From NCBI GenBank assembly GCA_003971905.1, contig RSEE01000061.1:341605-405604 (forward strand): a stretch of DNA of 64,000 nt. The letters are read 5' to 3'. The DNA comes from Moniliella sp. 'wahieum'. Taxonomy: Eukaryota > Basidiomycota > Moniliellomycetes > Moniliellales > Moniliellaceae. Made by a program: the position numbers and the translations under genes. Of the stretch, positions 1 through 11,282 are shown piece after piece. The number at the start of each line of letters is the position of its first letter. Positions within the stretch are counted from its first letter, which is position 1. Below the pieces are notes generated by a model that saw only the letters and a list, made by a program, of their open reading frames with translations, did not search any database and was not told the origin of the DNA.

Positions 1-1772
1 CTAGAGCACCCATATGTCATTCCGGCGCCCCTCGGTCATCCCCAGGCCCACGGTCAGCTCACGGTCACCATCCCTCCGAACGCCAGCGAGGCCGTTCCTG
101 CTAGAGCAGCGGGCGTACTTTCCATCCCCCAGGGGCTGCCCATCTCACAGACTTCCCTCCAGATCAGGTCACCGGTCAGGCACCAACGGGGCAGGGGTTG
201 TGTGCCGCGTCCCCCTTGTCGCCCACATGCAACATCGGTGGTGGTCCGGTGGCGTGTCCAGGCCCGTCCAGACAGCCAGTGCCCTCATTAATCCGCACTT
301 GCAACAGTACTCTTTCTTTCCTTCATGATTTACCTCCATTGTGCCCCTCCTTTGCCCTCTGATTGTATCGGCCTACGCGCCTCTGCTTGCTGTCCAGCGG
401 CTCGCAATCACAGTCGGCATCACTCACTCTCTCAGATCTCATATCTCATATCTGTCTTTCAGGCGAGACCAGCGGCCAGCGGCAGGAGGGGTGCGAAGTT
501 TTTCGACGGGAGCATCCCTATACTTGGGAAAACTTTTGAACGCTTGATTCGTGACTAGTGAGTGACTAGGGATTCTGGCCTCTCGAGATCACAACGAAGT
601 GACTAGCTAGCGACTAGTGACTAGCACTATTCTAGCGAATGCTGCCCCGCCCTGCTCACCCACCCCGCCTTCTCATCACCTAACCATCATCGCCCATCGT
701 CTCCATCGCCCATCGCCTTCGTAACTGCCATCTCCATCGCCAACGCTCCCACCCACCATCTTTTCTCCTTCTCGTCTGGCCTGCCGCGTCACACTTGCGC
801 CTCTCTGTGCGGGCCCTCGCTGGGCCGCACCAGGTAACTTCTCTGCGCAGCGCGTTTAACTAAAGCCAAGTTTCGCGCTATGTTTCTTTTGCGTCTCTAC
901 CCCCGCACTCACGGAGACGCGATATCGACTCCCCTCGCCCAGTTAGCGCAGACGAGGACATTGTCTCGAACAAGATGGCTATCAACAAACGTACTCTCTA
1001 CCCTCCCCAAAGGGGCTCGCTGTCAGCGTTATGTTGCTGGTGGAGCTGCGGCTGCCCCAATCGTATATGCATTCAACTCCCACTTTGAGCAGGAACAGTC
1101 CCCTCTGGCGTAACCTTGGCTCATTTCTATTCTGTCGTCGAAGACGCCGACCATACCAGGTGTGGTGCGGGGGTCGACTTTGAAGTGACAAAGCGAACGA
1201 GACTTACAATAAAGTGCTGTGCAGGTTGAATTGTCATGCGGAGGGTAAGCCGGTTGTACGTGGTGTCTTGGCGCCCTTAGTATTGCTATTGAGCTTGCCA
1301 GTTATTGGCTGTCGAGCGGCGTGTGCTGTCCTCGCTCTTGACCACTTGTGTGCTTGGATCGCCGGCCCGTCACGGGTCGATTCCTCCTCGTCTGACCCAC
1401 CGGGGCAGGGAAGTGTGGCAGTCTGTACCCAACGGCGAATGTGGATCTACCCTCACTCCTTGATGTGTATGACGGGACGAACGAGGGAGACGCGTGAAAC
1501 CAGCGCTCATCATGTAAATAGATAGGGGTGGGCATCACCTACGACTGTCTTCTGTAAGAAATGAGGGATCGTGCCGCTGTGAAACGAGCCAAGTGTTGAC
1601 CGTAGTCATCTCCTGTATCTTGAGCCGGGGGGCGCGTGAGAGAGAGAGGTCTCCTCCGCCGACCGAGTGTGATGTCCACGAAAGAAACACAAGATAGGCG
1701 GGACAGGGCCAGTGAAATTTCAGCTGGTGGGGCGCTATTAACTATTCAGCACGTCTGAGCCCCCGTGGAGCG
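1..1772. other. Intergenic, no supported gene
   Basis: No open frame here resembles a protein family and no RNA gene was recognised. The only visible structure is a patch at about 547-630 rich in repeated GTGACTAG / CTAGTGAC words. From about 640 onward the sequence is pyrimidine-rich, as in fungal promoters and leaders. An unrecognised UTR or the end of a gene outside the window cannot be excluded. Confidence 0.5.
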
Positions 1773-4282
1773 TTGGTTGAGCTCTTGAGTCTGGAGGCTC
1801 AGCCGATGGAGAGCGCAACCCACTGCTGTCCACCTCAACATCCGCCCAGGCGAAGACACGCTGCTCCTCCCCCCTCTGTGCCCAGTCGGTGCGCACGGCC
1901 TCCCATGGGCCCGTCCGATGCTGCTCGCACCCGCGGATCTTCGCCGCGCCTCTGCTCCTCCCCGCCCCCCACCGCCTCTCCCCCGCCGCGCCCAGGTGTG
2001 CTGGCCGCCGCGCTCGACCGCCTCCGCGCCGCCGTCGCCGTGCCCCCTGAGCCTGCGTCCGAGTCGCTCATTGCCGCCCGCGGGCTGGACGCTGATCTCT
2101 ACACGCCCCCCCTGGTCTTACGCTCCGCAACTCCCGCTCCGCCCCCCATGTGCTGCCGCCGCAGCACACCTCCACCTCCACCCCGCCTGCGTACCATCCT
2201 GCCCCCCGTGCTGGTTGGCGCACGAGCAGCCCCCCCCCACTCTCTCCCACGCTCCCCCCCTCCCCCTTCCCGTCTCCATACCCGGATCGCCTCCCCCGCC
2301 CCGGCGGAAAGGCTTCCCTCTCCCACCGTCTCCTGCCCGATGCGCGCAGTGGCCCAGAGTCCGACCCGGATCCCACGCAAGGCACCGCCCAGTTTCGACG
2401 GTACCTAGCCTTCCATGCTTCGACGACAGTGTGCCTGGGCTCGATGGCGAAGGGGAGATGTTGGCTCCAACAGGGGTGGGCGGGGCAGTGCTGCGCAACG
2501 TGCCCAATGGTGTGCATCGCCCCTACGGCACAATGGCTGCCACCGGTGGCCATCACGCTACCCCCCGCCAGCGACCTGACTCGGAGCTGAGCATCAGTCA
2601 GAAACAACATGGGTGGTGGTACAACCTTTTTCGCCCACCTGCCAGCACGGTGGAGCGGTGGCTCAACTCATGGATCCAGCAATGGTCCATCCTTGTGCTG
2701 ATTCCAAGCTGTATTGTACGTTCCTCTTCTCCCATGGCTAGCCCTATTGGATTGGGGGGGGGATGTAGCTGACGCGCTGACGCCTGATCCCATCCCCATC
2801 GTATTCAGGTATGGGTCTGGTGTGCCGTCCCGTTCCCCAAGTCCACCCTACTGATCCAAATGGTCCTTGGTGCGCCGGCCCAGCACCTCCGCCGTGGTGC
2901 GCCCCACCCCAATCGGTATCTCTCCCAGCCGATCCTGCGTCGGTTCCTGCGTCGGTTCCTGCGTCCCTGGGAATCCGGATCTTCACATTCATTCACCTCT
3001 GGATGTCAGCGACCGAAGATCAAGTGTGGCGCTTCCCATGGACCTGGACGCTGCCGACCCTGTCGGTTGATGCGAACTTTTGGTTTTTTTCATCTTTTAC
3101 TATGGCCTCTACTCGGCTGTCGGTTTGCTCTGGATCACCCAGCTTTTTACCCTATACGACTCAACTGGTGGCCCAAAGCGCTGGGCGCCAAGATTTCTTA
3201 CTCCTTTTTCTGGCTCGCCTCGCTCGCTGTCGGATACGGATTGCACGAGTTGGATCTCTACCGCGGGCGACGGGCGCCTCGGACCCCTCTGACCCAAGCG
3301 GGGACGATGGTTGGGATTGGGAAGGGGACGATGTTCAATGGCAACGCAAGACCATGTGGGTGGGACTGACGTTTCTACGATGGCCATGCCGGCCCTGGTC
3401 TGTTTCGTCGGGTTGCGTCGGTCGGGACGGGCACGGTACAGTATGATGGTTACCGATCTCCAGCGCACCTTTCTCGAGCGACACAATCGCCGCATTCCGG
3501 CCTCCTACACTCGCTTTCTCTGGTTTATGATGGCGATCGGGATGGCCTTGGGTGCCCTGGTTTGGGCCAAGCCTATGCTTCCGTCTTTCTCTCCACCTTG
3601 CCCCACTCGGGATTGAGGGCACGGCCTATGTGATGATCTGGCAAGGGACGGTGACTCTGTTGACGCTGGTCAGTAGCTGGGTGCTAAAGCAGCGTGCGCA
3701 GTCGAGCGTGAGCTTTTGTTTCGCTACTACTTTTTCCTCACGTACTTTATCTTTTAACCACGCAACTTGTTTGCCCGCCTCCAATCCTTCAACCAGTTTG
3801 CTCTGCTTCAACTGCTCTCGTCGTCTGGATCTGTATTTGGTATCCGATCTCCATGTCCGTCCGGCGCACCGTGCGGCGTCGTTCTTTGATCGCAGCCCAA
3901 GTCGTGGGAAGAGTACGCGGAAAATGTAGGACTGGCATTTTACCAGCGCAACCTAGCGCAGAACACGACAATGGTTGCCTTTTTGGGCTGGGTGTCCATC
4001 CTGCACTTTGGATCGAACCAAACCCTCTACCCGTTCTTTGCGTTTGGCGATGAATACGGGTACTCCAAGACGATGCTGGGTGCAAGCGCCATCTGGGCAT
4101 CCGAGTTGGCTTCCGCGTTTGTCGCACGCGCACTGTGCAAGCATTTCTTTGGCGTCGACGTGACCAACCTCGGACTGGGCGATCTGCGCGCCTACCCGGA
4201 ACTGGTCCCGACGTGTCTCTGGACTTCGGTCCATGTGTGCATGGAGATGCTGCTCTTTCTGATCAAATTGCCGTTCCGGTAA
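1773..4282 (+). CDS. Conserved-looking multi-pass membrane protein, function unknown (frameshifted)
   Basis: The first third is Pro/Ser-rich and low in complexity. From about 2600 the protein becomes membrane-like: an RPPASTVERW segment leads into a hydrophobic stretch, interrupted by a GT-AG intron at 2716-2808 with a GTACGT donor. Several further hydrophobic segments follow: DANFWFFFIFYYGLYS near 3070-3120, LNWWPKALGAKISYSFFWLA near 3160-3220, and LGWVSILHFGSNQTLYPFFAF near 3980-4040. The last runs to KLPFR and stop at 4280-4282. I count about eight to ten possible membrane spans. Reading frame changes several times outside the intron, so the model is approximate. A second intron near 3700 is possible. 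Start 1773 is the first Met of an open frame, with 1806 as an alternative. The orderly hydrophobic pattern across frames argues for a real gene damaged by indels. I do not recognise the family, so no function is assigned. Confidence 0.6.
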
Positions 4283-5030
4283 ACGCGCCGCCACCCAGTA
4301 TCTTTCGATGATTGGTTGAGCCTGTCTCCTGTTGCTTTTTGACTTGGATCCAGGATCCAGGATCGCGCACTCTGCATCTGCATATTCCCTCTCTGCTCTG
4401 TGTTTTCTTCTTCTCCTGTCTTGCTTCTCTTCTCTTCTCTTTCTCTTTCTTTCTCTTCTCTTCTCGCTTCCCCTACCGACGATACCACCGCGGCTTCGAA
4501 TGTCCATCCAGTACCCTCTGATTTGTTGCAACTAGTCTAGCTGCCAGATCCTTTAACGATTGTCAGATCTTTTAAAGGGAGAAAGGGGGAGAGCGCACGT
4601 CCAATAACGAGAATCAGCCATCTGTCCACTCGAGTCGTCTAGTTGGGATTGACAGCAGTCCGTGCCCAGGCCGGCGACGGACTATTCCTCTCCTGCTCAT
4701 AGGAGTAGCGGTGTGTGCTGTAGCTTTGTCAACGTTGTCAACCTTTTCCGGAGGAGTTGGGAGGATGCTGGGCCCAAATACCCACCAAAGGGGAGATATA
4801 TCTAGGGGCGGTGGCCGTAGCAATCTAACCTACCTTGAAAAATCAGCTGCAGTCGTCAGACCAGTTACGTCAGGAGGTTCATTAGGGTTGGGTGGACACT
4901 GCCCCTCGGCCGTTCCGAACCCCGTTTTTTTTCTTTTCCCTTCGGAGGCTGGAGGTGGCCTGGGGATGGTTCAGCTACGCTGACGCCGCTCCCCTGCCGC
5001 CTTGCCACCAATCTTACTTGGGTGCTCGAG
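4283..5030. other. Intergenic region with long pyrimidine tract
   Basis: This lies between the membrane-protein stop and the eIF5B start. A CT-only-like tract, mostly TCTTCTCTTTC units, covers about 4385-4470. Tracts like this are common in fungal promoters and 3' ends. No gene was seen. Confidence 0.5.
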
Positions 5031-8000
5031 ATGGCAAAGAAGAAGGGAGGCCGCAAGGCCGCGAACGACGACTGGGAGGCCGAGCTGGGCGAAACCATTC
5101 CGCCTGCGCAGCCCGCCACTGAGGACGCCGATGCGGCTCCTGCCCTGCCACTGCTGCGGCGGACGACGACTTTGGCGGTGGCTTGATGGCCAGCGTCCAG
5201 GCCGCGTCCAAGAAAGGCAAGAAGAACAAGAAGAAGAATGAAGTCAATTGGGACGAACTGGAGGCTGAAGCAGCGGAAATCACGGGCGAAGCACCGGCCC
5301 CTGCCCAGGCCAACAGGGGCAGAACCGGCCGCTGCCGCTCCGGCGCCTCAGCCTGCTGCTGCCGAGCCGGCCAAGCCTGCTGATGAGCCCGAGGTCCCAA
5401 AGGTACGTTTGCTCACAGTTGCAACACGCTGATGTGCTGACCTGGAACGCCTTTGCAGCTTTTGACGAAGAAGGAGAAGGAGCGCCTGAAAAAGGAAAAG
5501 GAGAAGGCGGCCAAGAAGGCTGCAGCCGACGCCAAGCGTGCCGCGGCGGACGCCCAACCTAAATCCGAACCCACCGCTGCAGGAGATGGGGCTGAAAACG
5601 ATGATGATGCCGCTTCCAACTCGAAGGCAAGAATAAGAAGAAGGGTGCCGCGGGTGGAGACAAGGCCCCCGCCGGTGGCAAGAAGCCGTCGGGCGCACTG
5701 GCTATGCTCCGCGCCCAGATGGAGGCACGCAAGAAGGCTGAAGAGGAGGCTCGCTTGGCTGAGGAGGCAGAACGCAAGCGGATCGAAGAGGAGGAACGCA
5801 AGGAGCGTGAGGAAGCGGAGGCCAAGGAGGCTGCCGCTTGGCCAAGAAGGAAAAGGAGCGTCTCAAGAAAGAGCAGCTGCGTAAGGAAGGCAAGCTGCTC
5901 ACCCCGGCCGAAAAGAAGAAGCAGAAGGAGGCTGAGCAGCGACTGAAGGCCATGATTGCTGCGGGCCAAGTATCGGCAGATGTGCTCGAGCGGCGCAATG
6001 CGCCCGCCGAGGGAGGAGAGAAGAAAAAGCGTGTCGTATATGACAATGGCAAGAAGAAGAAGAAGACGCCTCCTACAGCGGAGGAGATTGCGGCCCAAGA
6101 GGCTGCTGCTGCTGCTGCGGCCCGCAAGAAAGCAGAAGAGGAAGCTCGCCTCCGCGAGGAGGAGGCCCGTAAAGCAAGGCGGCCGAACAGAAAAAACCCC
6201 GCTGACGACGACGATGATGGCCTGGATGACTGGGACGCCGAGTCGAACGAGAATGGTGACGGAGACGACCTGGACGATTGGGACGCTGACTCGGACGAGG
6301 AGGCTGATGAGAAACCTAAAAAGACTGCCACGTCTGCTCCAAAGGCGGCGCACCGAAGAAGGCCGGGGCCAATGGTCAGAAGGCGGCTCCTGCCCCCTCG
6401 GACTCTGAGGATTCGGAAGATGACTCGGAGGAGGAAAGCTCAGATGAGGAGCTGACGACTCGGCAAAAGATGGAGCAGGCGCGGAAGGAGGAGGCACACG
6501 AGCGTAGGTTGAAGCGGCACGAGGAGGCGATGCAGGCTCGGTCCAAGGACAACCTTCGTCGCCAATCTGTTGTATTTTGGGTCACGTCGACACGGGTAAG
6601 ACCAAGTTGCTCGACAAGATCCGCCAGACGAACGTCCAGGAAGGTGAGGCAGGTGGTATCACACAACAGATTGGTGCCACCTACTTCCCCGTAGAGAACA
6701 TCAAAGCAAAGACCCGGGTAATTGATCCGAAGGGTGAATTTGAGTACAAGATTCCTGGTCTCCTTGTCATTGACACGCCTGGTCACGAGTCGTTCACCAA
6801 CCTCCGCTCCCGTGGTACTTCGCTTTGCAACATTGCCATTCTTGTCATTGACATTATGCATGGTCTCGAGCCGCAAACGATCGAGTCGATCCGCTTGCTG
6901 CGTGACAGTAAGACGCCGTTCATTGTCGCCCTCAACAAAATCGACCGTCTCTACGGCTGGCAGGCGACCCCCAACAATGGTTTCCGTCTCAGCTGGGAAA
7001 ACCAGAACCGGGGGACTCAATCTGAGTTTGAGGACCGCCTCAAGGCGGTTCGGGTGGCGCTTGCGGAGCAGGGCCTCAACGCCGAGCTTTACTTCAAGAA
7101 CAAGGATGTGCGCAAGACCGTATCCCTTGTTCCCACTTCGGCTCACACGGGCGAGGGCATCCCTGACATGCTCCAGCTGCTCACCCAGCTTACTCAGACC
7201 CGGATGAGCGGTGCACTGATGTACCTCTCCGAATTGGAGGCGACCGTACTCGAGGTCAAGGTTATCGAGGGTTTGGGTACTACAATTGATGTCGTGCTAG
7301 CAATGGTATCCTTCACGAAGGCGACCGGATTGTGGTGGCCGGGCTGAATGGACAAGCGATCGTGACTCAAGTTCGTGCGCTGCTCACGCCGCAACCGCTG
7401 AAGGAGATGCGTGTCAAGGGCTCCTATGTCCACCACAAGGAGATCAAGGCCGCGATGGGCGTTAAAATTGCTGCTCCTGATCTGGAGCAGGCTGTGGCAG
7501 GCTCGCGCCTTCTGGTTGTCGGCCCGGACGATGACGAGGACGATCTCAAGGACGAGGTGATGGGCGACCTTACCTCGCTTCTCAACAGCATTGACCGCTC
7601 GGGGCGGGGTGTGTCGGTGCAGGCATCGACCCTGGGCTCGCTCGAGGCGCTGCTCGAGTTCCTCAAGCAGAGCAAGATCCCTGTATCGAGCGTTAACATT
7701 GGTCCTGTGTACAAGAAGGATGTGATGCGCACGGCGACCATGCTGGAAAAGGCGCCCGAGTTTGCTGCCATGCTCTGCTTTGACGTTGAGGTTGACAAGG
7801 ACGCGGCTCGGTTGGCTGAAGAGCTGGGCATCCGTATCTTCCAAGCCGACATTATTTACCATCTCTTTGACGCATTTACTGCATACAATCAAGAGATCTT
7901 GGCAAACGCCGTGCCGCTGCCGCTCGTCGCGGTCTGGCCCTGCCGTCTTCGCATCCTGCACGTGTTTACCAACCGTTCGCCGTTGATTCGGTGTGGACAT

Positions 8001-8343
8001 TATCGATGGATCGCTGCGCGTGGGAACGCCCTTGGCGGTCGTCAAGGTTGACCCGGCAACAAAAAAGAAGACGACGGTGGACCTGGGGCGGGTGGTATCC
8101 CTGCAGATTAACAAGACGGACAAACAACTGGTGACCAAGAAGGAGGTGGGTGCCGGTGTGGCCGTCAAGATTGAGAATGACCACAAGATCGAGGTCGGCA
8201 AACAGATCCTCGAGTCGGACGAGATTGTGTCCAAGATCTCGCGCGCGTCGATTGACAGCTTGAAGGACTTGTTCTGGGACACGGTCTCTACCGACGAAAA
8301 GAGGCTGATCAAAAAGCTCAAGGGCGTGCTCGACATTCCTTGA
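5031..8343 (+). CDS. FUN12: Translation initiation factor eIF5B (IF2-type GTPase), frameshifted
   Basis: This cytosolic GTPase promotes 60S joining at the end of initiation. The start MAKKKGGRK at 5031 is typical of the family. The first 500 or so residues are Lys/Glu-rich, with acidic blocks such as [11 protein letters not shown]. One intron, 5403-5458, has a GTACGT donor. The GTPase core then follows: G1 [12 protein letters not shown] at about 6577, the [13 protein letters not shown] switch region, G3 DTPGH at about 6772, and G4 NKID at about 6934. The beta-barrel domains and the [11 protein letters not shown] and VDIIDGSL regions lead to the end at VLDIP, stop 8341-8343. At about 1,080 residues it fits the family. 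The frame shifts near 5150, 5310, 5620, 5840, 6350, 6560, 7300 and 7980 without introns, while the protein sequence stays conserved on both sides. That points to sequence errors, not decay. Confidence 0.95.
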
Positions 8344-8518
8344 TTGCTGGGTTAACGTTTACTCTTGTCCGCCGTCAGATCCCATTGGTTATCTACCCTA
8401 CATTTTTTCCATACTATCGATCTTGTTGTTCGTCCAATTGGATTGACAGAAAGAAGGGAGCGCAGTAGAGACAACCAAGCAAAGATGACGTCCATCAGGG
8501 AGAAAAGAAGGGACAAAA

Positions 8519-9984
8519 TTAGAAGGCTTTGAATTTGGCGGCAGCACTGGCGTCGTACAGCTCCGTGGTAATTTGGAAGCCCCGTACTTGACCAACCGCT
8601 CGGGCAGGGTAGGCCCCAAAAGCGGACTGGTCAAAATGCCGGGGGCAGGATCCTGTTCTGTGGCGGCTCGAGCGTCGTCAAGGCTACCTCGGCAATGAGA
8701 GTGGCCGTCTTAAGGTACCCCGGGTCTGAAACGAGGCCACAAAAAGTTAGTAGCGAGGCCAAGTCAAGGCGTAAGAGAAGCAACGTACCTCCACGGCAAC
8801 TCATGTATGTGATCGCTTTTCGCCTGTCACCGCAACGGCAACTGTACGCATATCGAGAAAACCCGACTCACCTCTACAGCCCCCAAAAGTTATATCCAAT
8901 CGGAAACTGAAACGGAATGGGGGAGAGAAGAAACGTACGTTCCAGGTGAAGCCCAACTGTCTGGGAGCGCCTTGAACCAGCAAGAGGCGGCAAGTAGGCC
9001 ATGAGGAAGGAATTGCCAAGCTGATGAGACTAAAGGAGCTGCCATCCACCGGAAGGGCATCACAGGTCCGTCATGGTATTGGAAACGATCCATAGCGGTA
9101 CTTGGGCTGGGATTGGAGCAGCCCCCAAGTCCGGTTGACGATCCGGTTGTTGTGAGGAGAGAGAGGGAAGAAGGCCATGACATGGTTCGGCCCAAATCCC
9201 AGGGCCGGTGTGACGAGAGAAGTAAGGATGCTATGCTCCCCCCACTCGGGACGGAAGGCGACAGGACATCCGCATACAGTGGCCGCATCTCCCATCGACG
9301 AACAGCGAGAGCCTGGCCGGAGCGAGGCGAAACGGTAGCCTCGAGCCCGGCGCGGGTCATTTCTACCCCCGACATGAGTGTTCCCTTGCTGATACCACCT
9401 CCAACGCGCATGGAGCAGTAGACATCGGCCACGCCAGCCTGGCCAGAGACTTGTTGCACTTTTTGGGCCACGAGAAAGGTAGAGAGTCAAAAGGCACCGC
9501 TACGCCAAACCAAAGTCAGTAGGGTGCAAGCAGAGGGAGACGAGGAAGAAAAAGAAACGAACAGTCAAACCCAGCGCTAGGGACGATGACTGAGCCGGCC
9601 TCTTGGGCAGTCGATCCAAATTCGCGCAGCAAGTCAGCGTAGTACCGGCTCTCGCCAGTCAAATCAGTGTAATGACGCTTTTGGCGCACGCACTCGGCCA
9701 CCAGCGCGCGCGCATTGCACTTGCCAAACGGGCCGACCAAGTTGATCACCACACGGGCGCGGGAAACCATCGCCTGGAGCGACGACGGCTCGGCGACATT
9801 GGCAACAATCGTGGGCACGGGGCGGGAGAGCTGGGCTTGGACCGCAGCGAGCTTGCTGGCGCTGCGGCCGGCGATGGCGAACGTGGGCTGGGCGGGGTGG
9901 GCGAGATACTTGGAGACGAGCAGGCCGGTGAATCCCGTGGCGCCAAACACCCACGTCGACCTGGTCGGGTACGGTCGCTGCCAT
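8519..9984 (-). CDS. Saccharopine-dehydrogenase-like oxidoreductase
   Basis: This is an NAD(P)-binding protein of the membrane-associated saccharopine-dehydrogenase-like / trans-acting enoyl reductase family, substrate unknown. The start at 9984 gives MAATVPDQVDV, followed by the Rossmann glycine motif FGATGFTG and AGRSASKL. VINLVGPFGKC and YTDLTGESRYYADL are family-typical, as is GFDSVPFDSLP once the 63-nt intron at 9500-9562 is removed. Later come GGGISKGTL and APHNNRIVNRTWGLLQ in shifted frames, then the C-terminal AEVALTTLEPP segment, ending AAAKFKAF with stop at 8519-8521. Further introns are likely near 8930 (GTACGT donor) and 8720-8800. One extra base near 9955 breaks the frame between DV and FGATG. 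The gene is divergent from the WW-domain gene. Being a non-metabolic homologue of true saccharopine dehydrogenase is the norm for this family. Confidence 0.85.
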
Positions 9985-10416
9985 GGTGTGCACGGCGACG
10001 ATGGCGGCGGGGGGGAAAGCGGCGGGGGCGAGCTGCTTTGGCTGCGTACTCAGGCTGAGTTGAAGGTGAAGGCTGTCGCGGCAGGGGCGGACAGCGGCAA
10101 GGCGTGAATGCAGGATGCAGCTTTCAAATTGGCTGGGCATGAACGTTGAACGTTCAACTTGATACTGCACGGTTGCATGTGGGCCAAGGCGTCGCTGATC
10201 CATAATCACACACCGTGATTCACGTGGGCTGTGGGAGCCCCCAAGCGCACAGCAGTGCGCGCAGACAGAAGCTGTGTCTGTCAGGCAGATCTCCAGTTCA
10301 GATGTCCATGATATGGATACAGGAGGCCATGGCGTGGTGTGGCTTACTCGGCTTGACATTGCTTCCTGCCCACACCACCTCTTCGGCTTCGTGCGCACCC
10401 TCCGCCCCCCATCCCA
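9985..10416. promoter_or_regulatory. Divergent intergenic promoter with 14-bp palindrome
   Basis: About 430 bp separates the start codons of the oxidoreductase (-) and the WW-domain protein (+), so it should carry both promoters. It contains a perfect 14-bp inverted repeat, GTTGAACGTTCAAC, at 10145-10158. Related half-sites recur elsewhere in the window. No TATA box was clear. Confidence 0.4.
10145..10158. promoter_or_regulatory. Perfect palindrome GTTGAACGTTCAAC
   Basis: The 14-mer equals its own reverse complement, and a further GAAC precedes it. It sits about 160 bp upstream of the oxidoreductase start. The symmetry would suit a dimeric DNA-binding protein, but this is inference. Confidence 0.35.
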
Positions 10417-11282
10417 ATGGGACTCTTTTCCCACTCGCACAAGAGCTCCGACGGCGGCGCCCCGCCTGCCCACCACAGCGTCGCCTGCCGCCGCCGCTCC
10501 CCGAGCCCAACAGCAGCCCGAGGACCCGCGCCCCCTCCCGCCTGGACCAAGCAGTTCGACCCGCAGTACAACCGCTGGTTCTACGTCGACACGCGCGCCA
10601 CCCCGCCCCGCTCCATCTGGGTGCACCCGTTGGACGAGCCGGGCAGCAGAACGGCCCAAGCTATGCGCCTCCGCCGGGCCCGCCCCCGAGCCAGGCCGCG
10701 CCCCCGCGCCACGCACCACAAGCGTATCCGCCCCAGGGCTACGCTCCCCAGGGCTACGCGCCACAAGGGTATGCGCCCCCGCCGCAGCAGTATCTCCCCC
10801 AACAACCGCCGGTCGTGGTGCAAGCCCAGCCGCCCAGGCGCCATGGCTTGTTTGGTGGTGGCGGCGGCGGAGGAAGGATGGGCGGCATGGGCGGGGCAGC
10901 ACTGGGCCTGGGAGGCGGGCTGCTGGGCGGAATGTTACTGGAGGATGCGATTGGTACGTTTTGCTAGTTCCCCTTTCTTGGGGGATTCGTTGTCACCAGA
11001 CTGACGATGGCGATGCGCCGGGATGCAGACGACCGTGAGGAAGAGGCCTACCAGCAGGGATTTGAAAATGGCCGGATGGAGGATAGCCATGACAACGGCA
11101 ACATGGACAATAACTATGACAACGGTAACATGGACAATAACTATGACAATGGCGACATGGACAATAACTATGACAATGGCGACATGGACAACAACTTTGA
11201 CAATGGCGACATGGACAACAACTTTGACTCTGGCGGAGACTTTGGCGGGGGTGACATGGACTTTGGTGGAGGCGACTGGTAG
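10417..11282 (+). CDS. WW-domain protein with Gly-rich and Asn/Asp repeat C-terminus
   Basis: Start MGLFSHSHKS at 10417. A WW-like domain at about residues 45-75 reads PAWTKQFDPQYNRWFYVDT and then RSIWVHP: the first Trp, the Tyr/Phe pair and the closing Trp/His/Pro are present. A Pro/Tyr/Gln-rich part with QGYAP repeats follows, then a HGLFGGGGGGG glycine region and a hydrophobic GLGGGLLGGMLLEDAI segment. An intron at 10954-11028 (GTACGT...GCAG) joins EDAI to DDREEEAYQQGFENG. The C-terminus is five copies of a nine-residue repeat (DNGNMDNNY and variants) plus GDFGGGDMDFGGGDW, stop 11280-11282. One frame change near 10640 lies between HPLDEP and GQQNGPSY. Similar small WW plus glycine-zipper proteins occur in many fungi. 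Role unknown; WW domains usually bind proline-rich partners. Confidence 0.75.
11091..11225 (+). repeat. 27-bp tandem repeat, five copies, coding
   Basis: Five head-to-tail units begin at 11091, 11118, 11145, 11172 and 11199. They encode DNGNMDNNY twice, DNGDMDNNY once and DNGDMDNNF twice. The unit length keeps the frame, so copy number can change without breaking the WW-domain protein. Third-position changes between copies show some age. Confidence 0.9.

Noticed and set aside
5559-8336. Long minus-strand frames opposite eIF5B
   Set aside because: Antisense shadows of codon bias: Leu/Ser/Arg-rich with no recognisable domain, while the plus strand is unmistakably eIF5B.
11091-11225. CRISPR-like array
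   Set aside because: The 27-bp units are contiguous with no spacers and are coding in frame, so this is a protein repeat.
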